Assembly (NCBI RefSeq): GCF_030845175.1
Contig: NZ_CP132542.1
Span: 2,949,501 to 3,013,500 of the forward strand
Source: Coralliovum pocilloporae
Lineage (GTDB): Bacteria; Pseudomonadota; Alphaproteobacteria; Rhizobiales; Cohaesibacteraceae
Length of the DNA stretch: 64,000 nt
Direction: 5' to 3'
Position 1 is the stretch's first letter, and each line of letters begins with the position of its first letter. The translations under genes and the position numbers were made by a program. Positions 53,138 to 62,893 of the stretch are shown in pieces. The notes beneath the pieces are model-generated. The model was not told where the DNA came from. It worked only from the letters and a program-made list of their open reading frames with translations, and ran no database searches.

Positions 53138-53965
53138 TCAGTCCGCAGACCGTCTCAGATGGCGTGTCAGATAGAGCTCAAGTCTGTCCCAGAGACGGCG
53201 AAGGGTTTCCACCATGGCCAGATAGAGCAGGGCAGCCCAGAGATAGACTTGGAAGTCGAAGGTCCGGGCATAGGCCAGACGTGTATTCCCCATCAGGTCA
53301 TAGACCGTGATGATACTAGCCAGGGCCGAGCCTTTGATCATCAGGACAATCTCGTTGCCAAACGGACGCAGAGCGATGATGGCTGCATTCGGAACTATGA
53401 TCTTCCAGAAGATCACAACGCGATGCAGGCCGAGTGCCTTGCCTGCTTCCACCAGGCCTTTCGGGACGGATTGGATAGCGCCGCGGAAAATCTCGGCCTG
53501 ATAGGCTGCCGTATTCAGGGAGAAGGTGAAGATTGCGCAATAATAAGCATCGCGGAAAAACCACCACAATCCAACACTTTGCAGTTCAGGGCGGAAGATT
53601 CCTGCCCCATAGTAGATAAGGAAGATCTGGGCCAGCAAAGGTGTGCCGCGGAAAAAATACACATAGGCAAAACAGAGCGAGCCGATCAGCCTGTTCTCAG
53701 ACAACCGACCCAGTGTCACGGGAATGGCCAGCGCAAAGCCAATGGAGATCGAGAAGATAATCAGCTCAAGCGTAGTCAGAACACCGGTCAGAACCCGCGG
53801 GGCATATTTCTGATAGATCTCGACGTCATAGCCATCAATCAGGACCTTGATCAGCATTGCCCCGATCAGGGCCCAGACAGCAAGAATGGCAATGCCGCAG
53901 ATCTTCGAACGTGTAAGGCCGGTTGAAACGGCCGGCGGCGGCGGGCGCGAGGTGATATCTGTCAT
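53138..53965 (-). CDS. Polar amino acid ABC transporter permease (HisM-like)
   Basis: A 275-residue membrane protein with about five helices and the EAA loop EAGKALGLHRVVIFWKIIVP. The NTAAYQAEIFRGAIQSVP motif is the HisM/HisQ hallmark. The start overlaps the end of the partner permease by four bases (ATGA). Confidence 0.9.
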   Translation of the reverse strand: MTDITSRPPPPAVSTGLTRSKICGIAILAVWALIGAMLIKVLIDGYDVEIYQKYAPRVLTGVLTTLELIIFSISIGFALAIPVTLGRLSENRLIGSLCFAYVYFFRGTPLLAQIFLIYYGAGIFRPELQSVGLWWFFRDAYYCAIFTFSLNTAAYQAEIFRGAIQSVPKGLVEAGKALGLHRVVIFWKIIVPNAAIIALRPFGNEIVLMIKGSALASIITVYDLMGNTRLAYARTFDFQVYLWAALLYLAMVETLRRLWDRLELYLTRHLRRSAD

Positions 53966-54681
53966 GAGCGCGCTCCCATGTCACCCTTGCTCGACCAGCG
54001 CTCAAGGCCGCGAATGCCGATAGAGGAGATCATTGCCAGGGCCACATAGACAAGGCAGGCAAGGAGGTAGAAGAAGAAAGCTTCCTTGGTCACGCCCACT
54101 GCAATACGGGTCTGGCGCATGAAATCACTCAGCGCGATAACGGAAACAAGCGAGGTTTCCTTGACCAGAATAAGCCAGAGATTCGAAAGACCGGGCAAGG
54201 CCAGGCGGATGAGTTGTGGCAGGATGATAAGGCGCAAGGTCTGAAACCGCGACAGGCCAAGGGCGTCGCCCGCTTCATATTGACCCGCCTTGATGCCTTT
54301 GAAGGCACTGAGAAACACTTCGCTTGCAAAGGCGGAAAAGACGCAGCCGAGTGCCACCATACCGGCAACAAAGCCGTTAATCTCGATATGGGCATCGTCC
54401 GAGAAGAATTTGATGAAACTCTGAAGAGCGATCTGGGCGCCGTAATAGACGATGAACAGGGTCAGCAGTTCCGGCAGGCCGCGGAAGATCGTTGTGTAGA
54501 TATTGGCGGCAGACCGCAGGGTTGCCTCTTCGGAATTCTTGCCCAGCGCCAGCAGAAAACCGGCCAGCAGACCAAAAGGCAGCGTGGCAAGGGCCAGGCT
54601 GACGGTAATCCAGAGCCCGGATGCAAGCTCATCTCCCCAGCCTTCCGGTCCGAAAGAGAGCAAAGCAATATACTCAGACAT
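53962..54681 (-). CDS. Polar amino acid ABC transporter permease (HisQ-like)
   Basis: A 239-residue inner-membrane protein pairing with the HisM-like permease. The EAA-type loop (EAGDALGLSRFQTLRLIILP) and FASEVFLSAFKGIKAGQ are present. It follows the binding protein gene after a hairpin. No ATPase gene is in this operon, so one must be supplied from elsewhere. Confidence 0.9.
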   Translation of the reverse strand: MSEYIALLSFGPEGWGDELASGLWITVSLALATLPFGLLAGFLLALGKNSEEATLRSAANIYTTIFRGLPELLTLFIVYYGAQIALQSFIKFFSDDAHIEINGFVAGMVALGCVFSAFASEVFLSAFKGIKAGQYEAGDALGLSRFQTLRLIILPQLIRLALPGLSNLWLILVKETSLVSVIALSDFMRQTRIAVGVTKEAFFFYLLACLVYVALAMISSIGIRGLERWSSKGDMGARS

Positions 54682-54716
54682 GGGGCAGACTGTCCCGCTG
54701 TGCGCTTGTGGAAGGA

Positions 54717-54742
54717 GGCTCGCCTGCCGGAGCAGACGAGCC
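54717..54742 (-). promoter_or_regulatory. Intercistronic stem-loop behind the amino acid binding protein gene
   Basis: On the minus strand an 11-bp stem (one G-T pair) with loop TCCG lies between the binding protein gene and the HisQ-like permease gene. It has the same position as the hairpin at 1702-1737 in the sugar operon. Confidence 0.7.
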
Positions 54743-54760
54743 GTGCGTTAAATCAGCGGA

Positions 54761-55537
54761 TCAGTAAACGTCAAACGCAAAGTATTTTGCGTTGATTTTC
54801 TGATAGGTGCCATCTTCACGGATTTCTTTGATGGCTTTTGAAAACGCGTCAGCGAGGTCCTGATCTTCCTTGCGAACGCCGATGCCAGCGCCTTCACCGT
54901 GAATAGCGACAACGCTTTCAAGCGGGGTCAGGATTTTGCAGCAGGAACCTTCTTCGGTGGCCAGCCATTCGCTGAGCACAACGATGTCGTCCACAACAAC
55001 GTCAATACGGCCGCTGGCGAGGTCAAGCTTGTATTCATCCGCGGTCGGGTAGAGCTTCACTTCAGAGCCTTCACCGAAGAACTGCTCGGCATAGTTGCCA
55101 TGCGTGGTGGAAGACTGTGCGCCAACCAGACGACCCTTCAGGGCGTCAGCTGTGCCAGCTGTCAGGTCGGAATCTTTCGGTACAGCAAGCGCTGGCGGAG
55201 TGTTGTAGTATTTTTCGGAGAAGGAAATCTGCTTCTTGCGCTCATCGGTAATCGACATGGATGCGATGATTGCGTCATATTTGTTGGCAACGAGAGCCGG
55301 AATGATGCCATCCCAATCCTGGGTGACGAATTCGCATTCTGCGCCCATCTTTTCGCAGAGAGCGCGGGCAATATCGATGTCGAAGCCCTCAAGTTTGCCG
55401 TCAGACGTCAGGTTGTTGAACGGAGGGTAGGCGCCTTCCGTACCGATACGGATTTTCTTCCAGTCTTTTGCTTCAGCAACGCTGATAGCAACAACCAGCG
55501 CAGATGCGGCCAGAGCGAGTTTTTTAAAGAGTACCAT
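54761..55537 (-). CDS. Polar amino acid ABC transporter binding protein
   Basis: A 258-residue periplasmic binding protein of family 3 with a signal peptide (cleavage near AEA, residue 23). The opening RIGTEGAYPPFNN, DIDIARALCEKMGAECEFV and MSITDERKK motifs match lysine/arginine/ornithine/histidine binding proteins. An AGGGGAAT box precedes the ATG. Linkage to a trans-sulfuration enzyme hints at cystine or another sulfur amino acid as ligand. Confidence 0.9.
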   Translation of the reverse strand: MVLFKKLALAASALVVAISVAEAKDWKKIRIGTEGAYPPFNNLTSDGKLEGFDIDIARALCEKMGAECEFVTQDWDGIIPALVANKYDAIIASMSITDERKKQISFSEKYYNTPPALAVPKDSDLTAGTADALKGRLVGAQSSTTHGNYAEQFFGEGSEVKLYPTADEYKLDLASGRIDVVVDDIVVLSEWLATEEGSCCKILTPLESVVAIHGEGAGIGVRKEDQDLADAFSKAIKEIREDGTYQKINAKYFAFDVY

Positions 55538-55729
55538 GGTATTCCCCTGTGAAGGCTCTTCTTAGATTTTTTTGTCAATGTGGCCCGATTGGTATCGGGT
55601 CCAGCATCCCGGCGCAATAATCCCATTATTTTTCTTCATATTGCAAGCCTGTCCGACGAAAACAGCGCTTTGAGCACGAAATTGGGGATTAAATCGCCAT
55701 CACAAAAGATTCTGCGCAAAAGAAAACGC

Positions 55730-56992
55730 TTATCGAAGGACGCCCAGCTCGGAGAATGGCAGAAAGGCCACGGGTTCTCCGTCAGCTAATGCCGTCACAT
55801 GCTCAGGAATCATGATCAACCCGTCAGCTTCCCTCAGGCTGGAGATGAGACCGGAACCATCCCGCTGATATTTCCGGGCAACCAGTTTGCCTGTTTCATC
55901 GATGGCCAGAATCCCGCGCAGGAATTCTGTCCGATCCGGTTTCTTCTTGCCAATGGAAAAGGCGGCTGGAACAGGAAAGGCCGGGACATCCCGCCATGTG
56001 GCCCCGGCGAGGGCAAGAATGGCCGGTCGTGCGTAGAGAAGAAAACAGATCATCGCGGCTACCGGATTGCCCGGCAGACCGATCATGGCGCAATCACCGA
56101 TCTCACCAAAACTCATCGGTCGCCCGGGTTTGATGGCCAGTTGCCACAGGTACCGTTTGCCCAGCCGGTCCATGGTATCGATAATGTGGTCTTCCTCACC
56201 ACGGCTGGCTCCGCCTGACGTCAGGATGATGTCATGGTTGCTCGCAGCCTTTTCAAGCGTCGAGCTGATCACCGGTGCCTGATCGGGCAGAATGCCATAA
56301 TCAGTAATCTCGACGGGGAGGGTGGCCGCGAGGCTGTTCAGGAGATAACGGTTTGCGTCATAAACCTGGCCTGGCTGAATGGGCTTGCCCGGCAGAACCA
56401 GCTCATCACCAGTAGACAGAATAGCAATGCGCAGCTTGCGATAGGCTGAGACCTGATGACGCCCCACGGATGCGAGGGCCGCCACATCCTGAGGCCGCAA
56501 TCTGTCACCGGGGGAGAGGAGTGTGTCACCCTCCTGAAGGTCTTCACCAGCCTTGCGACGGTTTGCACCATTTTTCAAGCCTTGAGGCACGCTGACCATA
56601 TCGCCATCATCAGTGCAGTCTTCCTGCATCGCCACCGTATCGGCACCCTCTGGCATGACGGCTCCGGTGAAAATCCGCGCAGCGGTGCCGGGAGCAAGGG
56701 GGGAGCCGTCCAGATCTCCGGCCGCAATTCGGCGGGAAACGGGCAGTTGACCCTCTGTTGAGATATAATCCTCGTGGGCAAAGGCATAGCCATCCACGGC
56801 AGAATTATCCGTCAGCGGCACATTGCGCGGGCTGGTAATGGTTTCCGCCAGAATACGTCCCGCACACGCTTCAAGAGTGACTGTTTCCGGCTCGGCAATC
56901 CGCTTGACCTGCCGTTTCAGGATGTCCAGTGCCTCTGCGTGTTTCAACCGGTCCTTGTCATGAAGAAAACAGTCATCAAGCAGCTTGCGCAT
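55730..56992 (-). CDS. moeA: Molybdopterin molybdenumtransferase
   Basis: A 420-residue MoeA that inserts molybdate into molybdopterin. Motifs present are NSAVDGYA near the N terminus, FTGAVMPEGADTVAMQED, STGDEL, SGGASRGEEDHI, and GLPGNPVAAM. It follows mobB by four bases and is the last gene of the molybdenum cofactor operon fdhD-mobA-mobB-moeA. Confidence 0.93.
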   Translation of the reverse strand: MRKLLDDCFLHDKDRLKHAEALDILKRQVKRIAEPETVTLEACAGRILAETITSPRNVPLTDNSAVDGYAFAHEDYISTEGQLPVSRRIAAGDLDGSPLAPGTAARIFTGAVMPEGADTVAMQEDCTDDGDMVSVPQGLKNGANRRKAGEDLQEGDTLLSPGDRLRPQDVAALASVGRHQVSAYRKLRIAILSTGDELVLPGKPIQPGQVYDANRYLLNSLAATLPVEITDYGILPDQAPVISSTLEKAASNHDIILTSGGASRGEEDHIIDTMDRLGKRYLWQLAIKPGRPMSFGEIGDCAMIGLPGNPVAAMICFLLYARPAILALAGATWRDVPAFPVPAAFSIGKKKPDRTEFLRGILAIDETGKLVARKYQRDGSGLISSLREADGLIMIPEHVTALADGEPVAFLPFSELGVLR

Positions 56993-56996
56993 GGCC

Positions 56997-57509
56997 TTAT
57001 CGCTCCAGTCCGCATTTGGAGATGATCAGATCAGCCAGTCCGGGAATGTCATCAAGATCATAGACCGGGCGATCAGCATTTTCGACCTCATGATCCGCTG
57101 CGATCGCAACAATCTGCGGATCGTCAGGAGCAAGAGGCACGCGCTTTTTTGACTCTGTCCGCCGGGCTTCAATCTTCATGTGGCCTTCGCGTTTGAAACC
57201 CTCCACCATGACGATGTCACTTGGCCCAAGGCGGCTGATGATTGTCTCAAGCGATGGCTCCGGCTCTCCGGCCAGCTCATGCATGATAGCCCAGCGGGAC
57301 CCTGCAACGAGCGCCACTTCCTGAGCCCCTGCCTGCCGGTGGCGATAGGAGTCCGTTCCCGGAGTGTCAATATCAATGGTGTGATGGGCATGTTTGACAG
57401 AGGCCACACGATAGCCGCGCTCAGTCAGCTCGGTAATCAGCCTTGTCACAAGAGTTGTCTTGCCGGAGTTTTTCCAGCCGGTCACGCCAAAGACAGGTGC
57501 GCTTGCCAT
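56997..57509 (-). CDS. mobB: Molybdopterin-guanine dinucleotide biosynthesis protein B
   Basis: A 170-residue GTP-binding protein with Walker A GWKNSGKTTLV near residue 11 and the KHAHHTIDIDTPGTDS switch region. It assists MobA in forming the guanylated cofactor. I use ATG 57509; a GTG three bases before is also in frame. Spacing to mobA is ten bases. Confidence 0.92.
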   Translation of the reverse strand: MASAPVFGVTGWKNSGKTTLVTRLITELTERGYRVASVKHAHHTIDIDTPGTDSYRHRQAGAQEVALVAGSRWAIMHELAGEPEPSLETIISRLGPSDIVMVEGFKREGHMKIEARRTESKKRVPLAPDDPQIVAIAADHEVENADRPVYDLDDIPGLADLIISKCGLER

Positions 57510-57519
57510 CACTGTTCCT

Positions 57520-58146
57520 TCAGATGCTTCTTAGGTGATTGAGAGCTGCATCCAGATCGTCCGGACGGTTGATGTTGAAAAACGGGTCCAGATCTGAAGC
57601 CGGATCGTCAAAAGACACCAGATCGAAACCATGCCTGTCTGTCCAGGCGAGAACCTTGCGATTGTCCTGACTGGTCAGCCAGTCCCGCAGATCATGGCGG
57701 AGTGCCACAGGCCACAGGCCGAAGACTGAATGGGTCTTGCCGCCGGTTGAGGCCAGAAGAATGGCGTCTGACCTGTCTCCGGCTGCCGCAGACAGTCGCT
57801 CGACCAGGTCTTGCGGGAAAAAGGGCGTGTCAGCTGCGGCTGTCACAATGTGACTGGCGTCAGGATGTGCCTCTGCCGCCCAGTCCAGCCCGGTCAGAAC
57901 ACCAGCCAGTGGCCCGGCAAAGCCCTCAATGCTGTCCGGTATCACACTATATCCCAGATAGGAGAACCGATCAGACGGGCCGTTTGCATTGATGGCGATA
58001 TCCGTGACCTGGGGGCGAAGGCGTTTCACCACATGGTCGATCAGATTAAGGCCGTTGAGGTCAAGCAGGCTCTTGTCGCCGCCACCCATCCGTCTGGACA
58101 GGCCGCCTGCGAGAATGACACCGGGGAGAGGAGGGCGCATCGTCAT
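57520..58146 (-). CDS. mobA: Molybdenum cofactor guanylyltransferase
   Basis: A 208-residue nucleotidyltransferase adding GMP to molybdopterin. The N-terminal AGGLSRRMGGGDKSLLDL binds GTP and VTAAADTPFFP is the metal-binding segment. It follows fdhD by five bases. An in-frame ATG at 58140 is an alternative start. Confidence 0.92.
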   Translation of the reverse strand: MTMRPPLPGVILAGGLSRRMGGGDKSLLDLNGLNLIDHVVKRLRPQVTDIAINANGPSDRFSYLGYSVIPDSIEGFAGPLAGVLTGLDWAAEAHPDASHIVTAAADTPFFPQDLVERLSAAAGDRSDAILLASTGGKTHSVFGLWPVALRHDLRDWLTSQDNRKVLAWTDRHGFDLVSFDDPASDLDPFFNINRPDDLDAALNHLRSI

Positions 58147-58151
58147 GGTCT

Positions 58152-59027
58152 TCAGCTATCCTTGCCGCTGCCTTTGCGGCGGTGTTTGGGGTCTTCATCG
58201 CCGATTTCGGCCGGATCACTGTCAAAGACAATCCGATCAGCACCGGAGAGGGCTACAAAGCGTTTGCCGCGCGCGCGGCCTATGAGAGTCAGACCCACCT
58301 CGCGAGCCAGCTCCACCCCTGATGCCGTGAAGCCTGAACGGGAAACGAGGATGGGAATACCCATCATGGCTGTCTTGATGACCATTTCAGACGTCAGCCG
58401 ACCGGTGGTGTAGAAGATCTTGTCAGACGGGTCGACCCCGTTCATGTGCATCCAGCCGGCGATTTTGTCCACCGCATTGTGACGACCCACATCTTCCATA
58501 TAGACGAGCGGGCGGTCTTCAGCACACAGAACGCAGCCATGAATGGCACCTGCCGAGAGATAGAGCGAGGGCTCCGTGTTGATTTTCTTTGTCAGCGCAT
58601 AGAGCCATGAGGTCTTGAGGCTGGCATTCTCGGGCAGATTGATCGACTCAAAACTGTCCATGATATCGCCGAAGACAGTTCCCTGTGCACAGCCTGAGGT
58701 GCGCACCTTCTTCTTCAGCTTTTCCTCGTAGTTGGTTTCCCGCTCGGTGCGGACAATGACCACTTCAAGATCATCATCATAGTCAATGCCCGTGATCACA
58801 TCGTCCGGCTTCAGCATGTTCTGATTCAGCAGATAGCCCACAGCCAGCAGATCAGGATGATCACCGATCGTCATCATGGTGACGATTTCCTGTGCATTGA
58901 GAAAGAGTGTCAGGGCCCGCTCACTCACCACATTGACCTGAACGGCCTGGCCGTCATGGTCGACACCATCGACCGTACTTGACAGCTTCGGATCATCGGG
59001 GGTCGGGCGTATCAGAAATTCATCCAA
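58152..59027 (-). CDS. fdhD: FdhD-like sulfurtransferase for formate dehydrogenase
   Basis: A 291-residue member of the FdhD family, which moves sulfur to the bis-MGD cofactor of formate dehydrogenase. EDVGRHNAVDKIAGW is the family hallmark. The catalytic CxxC of the E. coli protein is CAQG here: Cys113 is kept and the second Cys is Gly. A TTG at 59027, eight bases after AGGAG, is the start. No formate dehydrogenase is in the window. It heads the molybdenum cofactor operon. Confidence 0.88.
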   Translation of the reverse strand: MDEFLIRPTPDDPKLSSTVDGVDHDGQAVQVNVVSERALTLFLNAQEIVTMMTIGDHPDLLAVGYLLNQNMLKPDDVITGIDYDDDLEVVIVRTERETNYEEKLKKKVRTSGCAQGTVFGDIMDSFESINLPENASLKTSWLYALTKKINTEPSLYLSAGAIHGCVLCAEDRPLVYMEDVGRHNAVDKIAGWMHMNGVDPSDKIFYTTGRLTSEMVIKTAMMGIPILVSRSGFTASGVELAREVGLTLIGRARGKRFVALSGADRIVFDSDPAEIGDEDPKHRRKGSGKDS

Positions 59028-59142
59028 CCGGAAGGCTCCTCTGGTGCATCATCCGACCGCGAAAAAGTGAATGGCTTTCGGATGACAAACTGATTTGATG
59101 ACTTACATAGAACATAGAGCGCGGGATTTATACGTCGAGAGC

Positions 59143-60189
59143 ATGAGTGCGACATTGACACCATTTTTTCGCCGGTTGGGCATTATCGGTGCAGCACTCG
59201 GCCTTTTTGTTATTGTGGGGCCGGGGCTCTCGGTCTTTACAACGCAGAAAACCTCACTCCAGAGATGGCGGGCGGACTTTGCAAGACCTGAGACCGTTCC
59301 CTATCCGACTCACAATCCCTATACGGCCGAGAAAGCGTCTCTTGGAGAAGATCTCTTTTTTGATCCACGCCTGTCCCGCCTTCAGCGTATGTCCTGCGCC
59401 CGATGCCACAATCCGGAACTGGGGCTGGAAGATGGCATCCCTGTTGCCGAAGGTGAGAACGGCCTTCTGGTTGACCGCAATACCCAGACCGTATGGAACC
59501 TTGCCTGGACGGAGCCTTTGTTCTGGGACGGACGCGTCCAGACGCTGGAAGACCAGGTCAAACATCCGATTACAGAACCCCGCGAGATGAATTTCAGTTT
59601 TGAAGGGGTGATAGAACGCCTGTCGCTGGATGCGGAGATGGTGGAGTCGTTCAGAGCGGCATTTCCGGAACGGGACAGGATTACGGCGCAGTCAATCGAA
59701 GAGGCTCTGGCCACATACCAGCGCGGCCTCATCTCTCCACCAACCCGGTTTGATCAATGGGTTGAGGGGGATGATGCAGCATTGTCTGAGGCGGAAGAGA
59801 GAGGACTGGCGCTCTTTGTTGGTCGTGCCGGATGCGTTCAGTGCCATTCAGGCTGGCGCTTTACGGATGACCAGTTCCGTGATGTAGGGGTCGGCAATCA
59901 CGATAAAGGACGCTTTGAGGTGACAGGGGACAAGAGGGACCTCTATGCCTTCCGTACCCCGGGGCTCCGGGAAATCACGAAAAGAGCGCCTTATATGCAT
60001 GATGGGTCGCTGAAAACCCTTGACGATGTGATCCGGCATCATACATCCGGATTTGTACGCAGATCGTCTGTTGATCCGGTGTTGAAGCCTGTGGAGTTGT
60101 CTGATGCTGAAATCGGACACCTGACGGCTTTTCTGGGCACACTGTCTGCGACACAGGAAGCTATTGATGCGGCTCTGGCCGCGGAGTAG
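59143..60189 (+). CDS. Di-heme cytochrome c peroxidase (MauG/Ccp family)
   Basis: A 348-residue periplasmic protein with an N-terminal membrane anchor or signal segment (about 12-33) and two heme c sites, CARCH (85-89) and CVQCH (231-235). The EPLFWDGRVQTLEDQ motif is typical of bacterial peroxidases. It reduces hydrogen peroxide or modifies a partner as MauG does; without a partner in sight, peroxidase is the safer guess. Start ATG 59143 has GAGAG upstream; ATG 59098 is an alternative. Confidence 0.88.
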   Translation: MSATLTPFFRRLGIIGAALGLFVIVGPGLSVFTTQKTSLQRWRADFARPETVPYPTHNPYTAEKASLGEDLFFDPRLSRLQRMSCARCHNPELGLEDGIPVAEGENGLLVDRNTQTVWNLAWTEPLFWDGRVQTLEDQVKHPITEPREMNFSFEGVIERLSLDAEMVESFRAAFPERDRITAQSIEEALATYQRGLISPPTRFDQWVEGDDAALSEAEERGLALFVGRAGCVQCHSGWRFTDDQFRDVGVGNHDKGRFEVTGDKRDLYAFRTPGLREITKRAPYMHDGSLKTLDDVIRHHTSGFVRRSSVDPVLKPVELSDAEIGHLTAFLGTLSATQEAIDAALAAE

Positions 60190-60311
60190 TCTCCCGCAAA
60201 TTCCTCTGGCACGGGATAGACCCTGTGACGCTCATAAAAAAACTGATGAAGGCATTTGGACAACGCGCTGATGGACAGCGATCCGGTCCGAATGAAGGGA
60301 AAGACGGCGCA

Positions 60312-61433
60312 ATGACTGGTGTGACCCGTGACGATGTTCTTGATGCGCTCAGTCAGGTCAAAGGACCGGACCTGAAGGGTGATATTGTCTCAATGGGATT
60401 GGTGTCCGATCTCCTTGTCTCTGACGGCAAGGTGATTTTTTCCGTCAAGGTGCCCGCCGAACGGGCCCAGGAGCTGGAAGGCATGCGTCTGGCGGCAGAA
60501 AAGGTCGTAAAGGCAATCCCCGGCGTTCAGTCGGTTATGGCTGCAATGACAGCGGAACGGAAACCGGGAAGTGCAGCTCAGAAATCTGCAGCACAGGCCC
60601 CCAAAGCGCCGGGTGGCGGGCGTGGCAAGGCTGGCATTCCGGGCGTTGGCGCAATCATCGCTGTCGCGTCCGGCAAAGGCGGGGTGGGAAAATCCACTAC
60701 CTCGGTCAATCTGGCTCTGGGCCTTCAGGCCAACGGGCTCAGAGTGGGCATCCTGGATGCTGATATCTACGGTCCGTCCATGCCAAAGCTGCTTGGTCTG
60801 AAAGGTCGTCCGGATACGATTGACGGCAAGATCATGAAACCGATGAATGGTTATGGTCTGTCCGTTATGTCGATCGGCTTCATGGTGGATGAAGAAACAG
60901 CCATGATCTGGCGCGGCCCCATGGTCATGTCGGCCCTGACCCAGATGATGCGGGAAGTGGCCTGGGGTGAGCTGGATGTGCTGATCGTCGATATGCCTCC
61001 CGGAACGGGTGATGCTCAGCTGACCATGGCGCAGCAAGTGCCGCTGGCGGGTGCCGTCGTTGTTTCTACTCCGCAGGATCTGGCCCTGCTTGACGCGCGT
61101 CGAGGCATTGCCATGTTCGAGAAAACCGGCATTCCGGTCCTTGGTCTGGTGGAAAACATGAGCTATTTCCTCTGTCCGAGCTGTGGTGAGCGGTCAGACA
61201 TTTTTGGCCATGGTGGTGCACGGGCGGAAGCCGGGAAGATGGGTGCTCCCTTCCTTGGTGAGGTGCCGCTTCACATGGATATCCGGGCCTTCTCAGACGC
61301 GGGTACCCCCATCGTGGCAACCGAGCCTGACAGTCAGCATGCCGTGATCTACAAGGACATTGCCAAAGCCCTGTGGGACCGTCATCTGACGGTTTCCGGT
61401 CAGGCCTCAGCGCCGAAGATCGTCTTTGAATAG
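60312..61433 (+). CDS. apbC: Iron-sulfur cluster carrier (Mrp/ApbC)
   Basis: A 373-residue P-loop ATPase carrying Fe-S clusters to target proteins. The N-terminal MIP18-like domain (VTRDDVLDALSQVKGPDLKG) is followed by Walker A ASGKGGVGKSTT, then VDMPPGTGDAQL and the cluster-binding CPSCG. I use ATG 60312, where the family starts; a GTG at 60225 would add 29 residues and has a GGGAT box. Confidence 0.92.
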   Translation: MTGVTRDDVLDALSQVKGPDLKGDIVSMGLVSDLLVSDGKVIFSVKVPAERAQELEGMRLAAEKVVKAIPGVQSVMAAMTAERKPGSAAQKSAAQAPKAPGGGRGKAGIPGVGAIIAVASGKGGVGKSTTSVNLALGLQANGLRVGILDADIYGPSMPKLLGLKGRPDTIDGKIMKPMNGYGLSVMSIGFMVDEETAMIWRGPMVMSALTQMMREVAWGELDVLIVDMPPGTGDAQLTMAQQVPLAGAVVVSTPQDLALLDARRGIAMFEKTGIPVLGLVENMSYFLCPSCGERSDIFGHGGARAEAGKMGAPFLGEVPLHMDIRAFSDAGTPIVATEPDSQHAVIYKDIAKALWDRHLTVSGQASAPKIVFE

Positions 61434-61452
61434 AAAACAAGATCGGGCGGTG

Positions 61453-62694
61453 CTATCCGGTGCCGCCTGATGCTTCTGCTGTCTCGCGAGGCTCAAGAGC
61501 CCGGCTCCATAGGGAGCAGAGGGTTCCAAGCACGGTGACCAGTGCGAGGACGATCAGCAGCGGCCAGATTGACGCATAAGCCTCGACGGCTGTTCCTGCG
61601 ATAATTCCGAAAATCATGCCTCCGCCGACTTGCAGTGAGCCGGTCATGCCGGAGGCTGACCCCGCTAGGTCGGGTCGAACGCTGATGGCACCAGCCGTGG
61701 CGCTGGGCAATACCATGCCATTGGCAATGCTTGTGAGCACCAGAGGGCCAAACAGGGCCATCGGATGCAGGGAGCCACCGGCAATGAGAGCGACGGAAAT
61801 CCCGACACCCGCAAGGCAGAGCATGTTACCGGTCAGCATCATCCGGTGCAGACCGGCATGTTCGGCAAAGCGACCCGAGAGAAAGTTGCCGATGATGTAA
61901 CCTCCCGGCAGAAGGCAGAAATAAAGGCCGTACTCGCTCGGCGTCATTCCGTAGATGCGGTTGCACACATAGGGTGCTGCTCCGAGGAACGCGAAGAAGA
62001 CGCTGGTGGTGAAACTGGTTGATCCTGAAAAAGCCCAGTAGCGGGCATAGGTGAAAAGATGTCCCCATTCCTTAAGGATGGTCGCCATGCTGCGAGCTGA
62101 CACGCTGGCCGGGCGGGTTTCCACAAGGGTCAGGAACACGGCAATCAGCGTCAGTCCGCCAAACGCCAGAACCAGTTCGAAGGCTGCCTGCCAGCCGTAG
62201 AGCTCGTCGAGGAACCCGCCGATTGCCGGTCCGATCAGCGGTGCAACAGCCATGCCCATGGTTACATAGCCGATCATGCTGGCAGAGCGCCGGTTGTCAT
62301 AGACATCCCGGATAATGGTTCGGCTGAGTACAATCCCCACTGCTCCGCCGCTGCCCTGTACGAGCCGCCCGAAAATCAGCATTTCAATAGAGCCCGAAAA
62401 CAGGCAGATCAGAGTGCCGATGAGAAACAGGACAAAGCCCCAGAGGATCACCGGCCGTCTGCCAAAGCGGTCGGCCAGAGGTCCGACGATCAGCTGGCAG
62501 ATACAGATGGCACCCAGATAAACGGACAGAGTGAGCTGCACCATGCTGTAGGTGGTGCCAAAGAAATCTGCCATGCCCGGCATGGACGGGACAAAAATGT
62601 TCATCGCCAGCGGGTTCACCGCTGTAACCGCGACCAGAACAAGGATGGACGGACGACGGACAATGCCGCCGGGTGTGGGAGCCGAGACTGACAT
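61453..62694 (-). CDS. Bcr/CflA-type MFS multidrug efflux transporter
   Basis: A 413-residue major facilitator with twelve predicted helices. Features are NIFVPSMPGMADFF near the start, the GPLADRFGRRPVILWG loop between helices two and three, and GYVTMGMAVAPLIGPAIGGFL in helix five, all typical of the Bcr/CflA group. ATG 62694 is the start; the upstream frame is unlikely. It faces the apbC gene and would export drugs or metabolites. Confidence 0.88.
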   Translation of the reverse strand: MSVSAPTPGGIVRRPSILVLVAVTAVNPLAMNIFVPSMPGMADFFGTTYSMVQLTLSVYLGAICICQLIVGPLADRFGRRPVILWGFVLFLIGTLICLFSGSIEMLIFGRLVQGSGGAVGIVLSRTIIRDVYDNRRSASMIGYVTMGMAVAPLIGPAIGGFLDELYGWQAAFELVLAFGGLTLIAVFLTLVETRPASVSARSMATILKEWGHLFTYARYWAFSGSTSFTTSVFFAFLGAAPYVCNRIYGMTPSEYGLYFCLLPGGYIIGNFLSGRFAEHAGLHRMMLTGNMLCLAGVGISVALIAGGSLHPMALFGPLVLTSIANGMVLPSATAGAISVRPDLAGSASGMTGSLQVGGGMIFGIIAGTAVEAYASIWPLLIVLALVTVLGTLCSLWSRALEPRETAEASGGTG

Positions 62695-62893
62695 GAACCT
62701 GAGACAGAAAAATGGTTGAACAATCTGAAGACTATATCCCGGATTAAGGTGCCGATTGATCAATTCTTCACCGCAATTCATCAGCTCCGTGAATGAATGT
62801 CTCAGGTAGCAAGATTCAGGTGACAAGATTCTGCCTCTTGCCGTCTTGCCACTTTCGCGACATTCTGTGATGTCCGGTCATATGGGAGGATGG

